Below, piece after piece: positions 58,392 to 64,000 of a stretch of DNA of 64,000 nucleotides (position 1 is its first letter; every line of letters starts with the position of its first letter). Both the position numbers and the translations under genes were made by a program. The stretch spans positions 21,576,569 through 21,640,568 of the forward strand of contig CM053260.1 of the NCBI GenBank assembly GCA_028583405.1, written 5' to 3'. Under the pieces are notes generated by a model, which made no database searches, was not told where the DNA came from, and saw nothing but the letters and a program-made list of their open reading frames with translations. Source of the stretch: Pogonophryne albipinna. Taxonomy: Eukaryota; Chordata; Actinopteri; Perciformes; Artedidraconidae.

Positions 58392-61300
58392 CTGCAATTA
58401 GCAGTGATGAATTGCAAGGCTCTTTAGATACTCTGTAAATAATTGATTTTAAAACGAAACATCAGATGTAGGCATTCCAAAACTACAAGCATCAGTGTCA
58501 GGAGGTATGGAAACCCAGTTAAGAGCCCATTTCCCTCCCGTCCACCGGGGAGTAGAGGCCGCGGTAAATAACAGCTACATCGCCACAGGGAGAAAAGGAG
58601 TGAGTGAAGAAAATCACCGGCCCTCCCACCACCTTTCTTTGTTTCATACTTTTTTGCTACTTTTCTGCATTTTCGCCTGCTTCCCTCTCCCCATCGTTCC
58701 TCTGGACGTCTCAATCTCTTTTGCTTTCTTGCCCTCTCAATCCTGCTCCTTTCAGTCCTGCGTGCCTGGCGGAAGATTGCTGAAAGGAAGGTGGAATTGG
58801 ATGCCTCCTTCACAGAGCTTTCCTTTGAGACTTGTAGGAGATTTTGTTTTTGCTGGAGTGAGTTGTTACAGCTCACTGGCTCATCGTCATCCAAAACATC
58901 AATTGTCTGTCATGGTCAGCCGTGGTCCTTAAGAGTTCAAAGCATTCAGGACAACAAACATGCTTTTCTCACACAGCATACATTTGAGTTTAAACACAAA
59001 GGCTTTCTCTTGATGATTTTCATTTCCTGTTGCATGATCCTTTTGTCCTGTCCTGTATTCAATTGCAGTCGCTATTATCTAGATTTGGTGAGTCACTCTA
59101 GCAGATGTGTGTTCCATAATGCTGCTTTCAAGTATAGCTGAGTCATCCCTAGTACCACTCAATGAAGAGCTCTGAGTCGCTATCCAACTCCAGTGAATCG
59201 TATTGGAAAAAGTAAGCCTTCGTGGGTGGAACTCTGGGTCTTTGGCATTCTGCAGCGGCAACATTTTTTCCCCCTCAGGGCTTCACTGCCACTTTTAACA
59301 TCATAATTGTCGGTAGAGGGAAAATGCTGAACACCATTGTCTCATTGGCTGACGTAAAAGGTTACTCCAGACCCTCTATTATACCGTGACCTGCTGATCC
59401 ACTTGTACACATGGAGGCGGCGGCGGCTGACAACTACCCCGTTTCCTCCCAATCTCCCCACTCTAAAGCAACATAGGGTTTAATCCATTTCCAGAGTTTG
59501 AAGCCATCTCTTTTCTTATCTCCTTCTTTTTCTGCTTCTCTGTGAGTGATGGACAGGAGGCTTGAGCAGCTAGACAGGTCAAAGGTGAGCGAGCAGAATA
59601 AGCCCTTTATGAAACCCTCCTCCCTCACTGAAGTAAAGCTGGCGTAAGGAAGGTCAGTGTGTAGGCTCTGTCCCTCCTCAGCATCAGCAACATATTGTAC
59701 TGCTCTATTCACTCTCTTACCTTGAGAAGCACACAACCGGCTTATCGGCCTGGAATTGGCTGTGCAGCATGAATGCAGCGGAGGAAGGAAGCCAGACGAA
59801 TGTTTGAATGGGGATCGAGTGTGAATGCCTTACCTGGTTCACTTTATCTGTTAGCCAGTTCTCTCTTTCCTCTATCTCTTGTGTCTCTCTTACTTTTATC
59901 AAAACGTTTTCTTCAGCACATTCTGTAACTGTATATGGAGGGAATTGATTCTGTCTGTGTGTTTTTAAAGTGAAAACTGACTCTTACTGAAAGGGATCAT
60001 GGCCTTTTGTACGGGTCAGCTTAGGATCAAACCTGTTCCACTGCACTGCTTCGAGGTCTATGCTGCAAAAATCCTCAGAGAAAAACATTTCAGTGACTCT
60101 CAACTTGCCCAAGGCTAGGTTCACATTGAAAGGCCTTAACACTCCGTTCAGTCTGTGATTATTCCCCTGCTCTGATGTGTGTTTTTCCCCTTTTTTTCCA
60201 GTTGAAATCCTCACATGTAACCGAGTTGGAAAAACAACAAGAAAGGTTGCATTTGCAAGACAGGTATTTGGAAAAATAATGACAGCAGTGCAAGGCTTTC
60301 ATCTTTCAATTTGGACAAAGTCAGCAGGCCCCAATGTGGAGGGTTTAACGGAGGAACAGTCCCACTAAACGTTAGGATGTCCATGTTCAGGGGTATTTTC
60401 AATATCTCGGGCAGATGTTTTGCCTCTATTTTGTTGTACTGTAAAGCCTGAAATTAGTTATTTTGTTTCTTTGAGGTTATTTTGTATCTCTTTGTTTTCA
60501 TTTTGTGTCTGTTCACTTTTTGGTCTATTTATACCTTGTGTGTTTGAGTGACATTTTGTAGGTGAATGCCTGACACATTGGGCCCCTGGGCCTGTGCCCA
60601 AGCATCCATGCTTGAAAGTAAAAACAAAAACTTTTGGTTCACTTTCATGGCTCTCATCAGCATCATCTCCACACAGCAGGCGAGTTAGTGCCTGGCTAGT
60701 GAACACAGGAGAGCTTTCAGAGGCTGATATTTCCCTCAGGAGATATAGGAGACATAAACAGAGCTCAACGGAGAGTCTTTAAATGAGAAGGAATGCTGGT
60801 CCATGTCGCCTGGATGCGTAAATAAGCAAACTGTTAGTGAAGAGACAGTATCATCTTGTTATTATGTTGACGTCTTGTTTACAGCGTGTTGCAATCCCCC
60901 CCCAGGTGACCAACAAAATCAATTAATGCAGGTTTAAAAATCAACACCAATTTGATGAGAAAATAATGTAAATGCAGTTTTCGCTGGGTAGCTTACTCTC
61001 GATGTTTTCAACGTAAATCAATTTGTACCAAAAAGGTTTAAAGACTGAGGATATGCATGTAAGTCACATTTTCTTGTAAAGGTTTAAAATTAGATTCACA
61101 TGGTAGCTGTAAACCAGAGTCTTATCATCAACAAATCCCAATATTCATAAATCAAGCAGTCAGATAAATCACTCACTCTGTCTAACTCTGACTCCTTGTG
61201 TACATTGTGATCAGTAGAAATCGTGTCGAGGAACATTGACAGCTGTCATTCTGTCAAAGCTTTGATTAATTACATATCTGCTCCTTTTCCAATTGAAAAG

Positions 61301-64000
61301 TGAAATGCAGTGGGTGCAGGGGGGTTTTGTCTCCTTGTTTTCATCATCATTATTCTCTTTATCATGCCTTTTCTTGTCTCAGTGAGTCCCCTGTCTCATC
61401 AGTTTAATAGTAGTGTATTGAGCAAAGCATTTCTACAGGTGGTCTCCTCGGGCAAGAACCCAACCCCACTGTCCCTGGTCCAATTACAGCAAAGAAGGAG
61501 AGGACATTTTTATTGGTCTGTGAGGGGACATTTCCATGGCTGCCATCATCTCCAAGAGTATAGTCGTCTAGTGCTCAATTACTCCTCCATCCTGAACTGG
61601 CAAGGGAAAGGAAACGTCCCCTGCCGAGACCTGGTGAGTCCCAGCGCATTACGAAGCACAGAATTTCTGACCTACTTCAAACACAAAAAACCCACAACTT
61701 ATTTTCACTGCTACCTACAGTATATGATTGAATGTGTTGCAATATTCCCTTGGAGTTAGGGGGAGAAAGTCACCGGCACACAGATCTTTAATAATATGCT
61801 TTTTCCACACAACACAAAAAAAAACATTGAAAGCTATTTCAATATGCTTGAGTGCAAATATGCCGTAAGTAATACATTATCTCAAAGGTGAGGTAGTGAA
61901 AGCCAATTTAATAACAATAATAACTATGATTTGTATAGCATTTTTCAAGAGGACAAAAAAAGCGTTTTATATTCAAACAACGAAAGTAAATGAATCTGCA
62001 AGACTGGAATTGTTTGTATGCAGATGATTTGATTTTCTCCCTGCAGTGCTGGTTATCAACAGTAGGTATGTTTAGTGCACTATACACTCCATAGACACTC
62101 ACATATACTCTGACTACAAATGCATCATTTCAGAAACAATATAAGATTATTTGAATAGTCTTAGTGTGAGTATAATACTCTTGATTGAGCAATTTAAGAA
62201 ATAATTTACTGAATGGCATTCGGACATGTAAATAAACTGCTCAGTGCACAAACTTTAATGTTACCATTTGATGTGAGAGCCTGGCTTCTGATGGATTATT
62301 AGATGTTGCTTGTTATGAAAGGGTAGCATGCAGAGAGTGACAGCGTCTTATTTGTTTGGCAAGATTTAAAATGTTTGTAGTATGTTCATCGCCATAAATA
62401 TGCCCACATCTCGGGCAGCATATGCAGATGATATTGATATTTAAGTAGTGGAAGGAAACTTGATTATAGATAATTTGTCCAAAAAAGTATGAAACAATCA
62501 CAAAATGGACCTAAATCTGCACTCAGAGGAACGCCACAATTCGCAGAGTTAGTTAAGTTCTCTCAACATCAACAGTAAACCAACCACTTGAGAGAAGTAT
62601 GAGACTCCTCAAAGTCCACTTAAGCCCAAACATCAGTAGCAAGAAGGAGATTAATAACGAAATTGCCCAGAAACCAAACAAGGTCATGTTTAACTTCGAC
62701 TTTCAGTTTTAACAGGGGAAACTTACTCTGATCAAATCCTGTGCCTGCTTGGCCCATCCATGCTTACTAACTCTCCCCCACCCTAAGTAGACTAAGTCAT
62801 CAGACTTCCTCCTCTCTTCCAGTCTAAGGTTGATAAAGGTTACCCCTTGTTGTATTTGTATAGTGAACAACCATGTGAATAGATGATAATGGCATTCTCA
62901 ACCTCCAGGCTTAGCAGCACACTTCCAACTATTATTTAGGACAGTGATAATGGCCATTCAATAGGTCGATTCGAAGCGGGTCCACAATAGAACCACAGTC
63001 CAGGGTGCAAAACAATATACTATTTCAAGCTACCTACTGGCTGCTGCATGTGGTCTTCAGCAGGCAGCTCAGGTTGCCTGACACCATTGCATCAATGTCA
63101 CTGAGGCCTGACGCCATCTCACTGTTAGAAGTCTCCAAACACAGGTTTGTGTTTAAACTGACAGTACAACAGCTGATCACAAAGCTGGAAACAAAGAGCA
63201 AACTCCAGAGACAATGCAGCCACAGTGAAAACAATGCTTACCTTGTGTAGAGGCATTCTTATGGTCGGCAGTGTGAAGGCAGGCAGGACAAGCAAACAAA
63301 TTGAAAGGGCTATAACAAGCAAGCAGGTCATAACAACAGGCACAGGCAAAACACAATTTAAGGCTGCAATGCCAAGACAACATACACAATATGGCAGAGA
63401 AGGACCACAGGTTACTATCTACTCGCCCTGCACTAATAGGACTAAGGGGCAGCTGTACCAACAGATGACAGTTGAAGGCTAGGAAAATGACATGGCATAA
63501 AAAAAGCAACTTACCACAGACACACATATAGTATGCCCAACCATCTAACCCAACCTCCTCCTTAATGCTTTATACAGTGATATGCTACACTACTTCTGAA
63601 AAAGATAAAATAATAAATACTAGTAAATTAAAAATGGCCCAATTATAGAAGAGTGAAGTGTGTAAGTGATGAACTGACTTGAATTTCCCTCTTGATGAAA
63701 AAGAGAAAGAAAATTAGGGACACAACAGCAAAAATCATTTATCTTTTTGGCTATAAAATAACAATTTGTTTTTGTGTTTTCCTCGTAGGGTTTGTACTGA
63801 CTATCAGTGTTTGTTCTCCCAGGATCTGCTGATGGTAGAGAAAAGCTGAAGGTAAAGCCAGAGAGGTTTATGTGTGGAGAACTGTAAATCCACTAACCTT
63901 AGAGTACCTTATACACGTAAAAGGCCACTGTTAAAAATCTACAATATCCTTGAAGCCCCTCAGTAGTGCACCTGTGAGCAATTGCTAAAAAAGGATATTC
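58392..64000. other. No intact gene recognised
   Basis: Non-coding DNA with short frames lacking domains. A C-rich run is near 60897. 60440-60560 has a degenerate TTTTGTNTCT-type repeat. GATTTGTATAGCATTTTTCA near 61929 may be a LINE tail. Confidence 0.45.
63080..63205 (+). pseudogene. Possible retroelement relic
   Basis: A short plus-strand stretch reads LPDTIASMSLRPDAISLLEV, then SKHRFVFKLTV. The order SLRPD ... S ... K ... LTV resembles a C-terminal motif found in retroelement-derived fish reading frames. It is too short and diverged to assign. Confidence 0.25.

Noticed and set aside
58424..58932. Overlapping frames of about 150 codons on both strands
   Set aside because: Low-complexity pyrimidine-rich sequence with no domain; one is the shadow of the other.
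61310..61759. 149-codon frame starting with a hydrophobic segment
   Set aside because: It starts at a non-ATG codon, the remainder has no recognisable domain, and base composition matches the surrounding non-coding DNA.

Overview
The window looks like teleost (probably percomorph) nuclear DNA. It is AT-rich and carries very long dinucleotide tracts, many hAT-type elements with 8-bp target duplications, a Ty3/gypsy LTR element, LINE 3' ends and tRNA-derived SINEs, one of which has the tail containing GGATAAAAGCGTCT that is common in fish. I could not identify an intact, recognisable host protein gene. Every protein-coding signal I can name with confidence belongs to a transposable element. The window therefore reads as intergenic or deep intronic DNA built by repeated, often nested, insertion.

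Layout. 1-3424: the 3' part of a hAT transposon whose TTF-finger/hAT transposase has one inferred intron and one frameshift. 3425-6246: two head-to-head copies of a THAP-domain DNA element, forming a near-perfect palindrome of about 2 kb. 6247-8098: a hAT-like terminal segment, then unassigned DNA. 8099-8872: a MITE containing a 17-bp tandem repeat with four ACGTCA sites. 9820-10185: a 366-bp CT tract. 10389-16150: a MITE split by a young 4.67-kb Ty3/gypsy element on the minus strand, with a solo LTR abutting the MITE's right end. 16-31 kb: mostly unassigned DNA carrying a 225-bp TG tract, copies of a MITE family (one split by a LINE), two hAT elements with clear target duplications (22104-23143 and 25627-26218) and a SINE. 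31588-32992: a hAT element with a second hAT MITE nested inside, which itself holds a LINE fragment. 34589-35054: a long-TIR foldback. 35286-40226: a 4.9-kb element with TIRs of about 300 bp and, inside, splice-consistent small genes on both strands and a 20-bp minisatellite. 40263-42381: a foldback element containing a hAT element containing a Harbinger-like MITE. 42-46 kb: two candidate spliced exons on the minus strand, an inverted repeat and a tRNA-like SINE head. 46-64 kb: largely single-copy-looking non-coding DNA with one hAT MITE, one more MITE, one solo LTR and a tight cluster of four POU octamers.

The elements interact mainly by insertion order, which can be read from target duplications: LTR element and solo LTR after their host MITE; hAT after one THAP copy; Harbinger MITE after hAT after foldback. 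Three hAT-type segments share an internal module although the two with visible ends have different termini. The best candidates for something undescribed are the 35.3-40.2 kb long-TIR element with its in-phase multi-exon small reading frames, the palindromic THAP element pair, and the shared hAT module. All functional statements come from reading the sequence and recognising motifs. No database search was possible.
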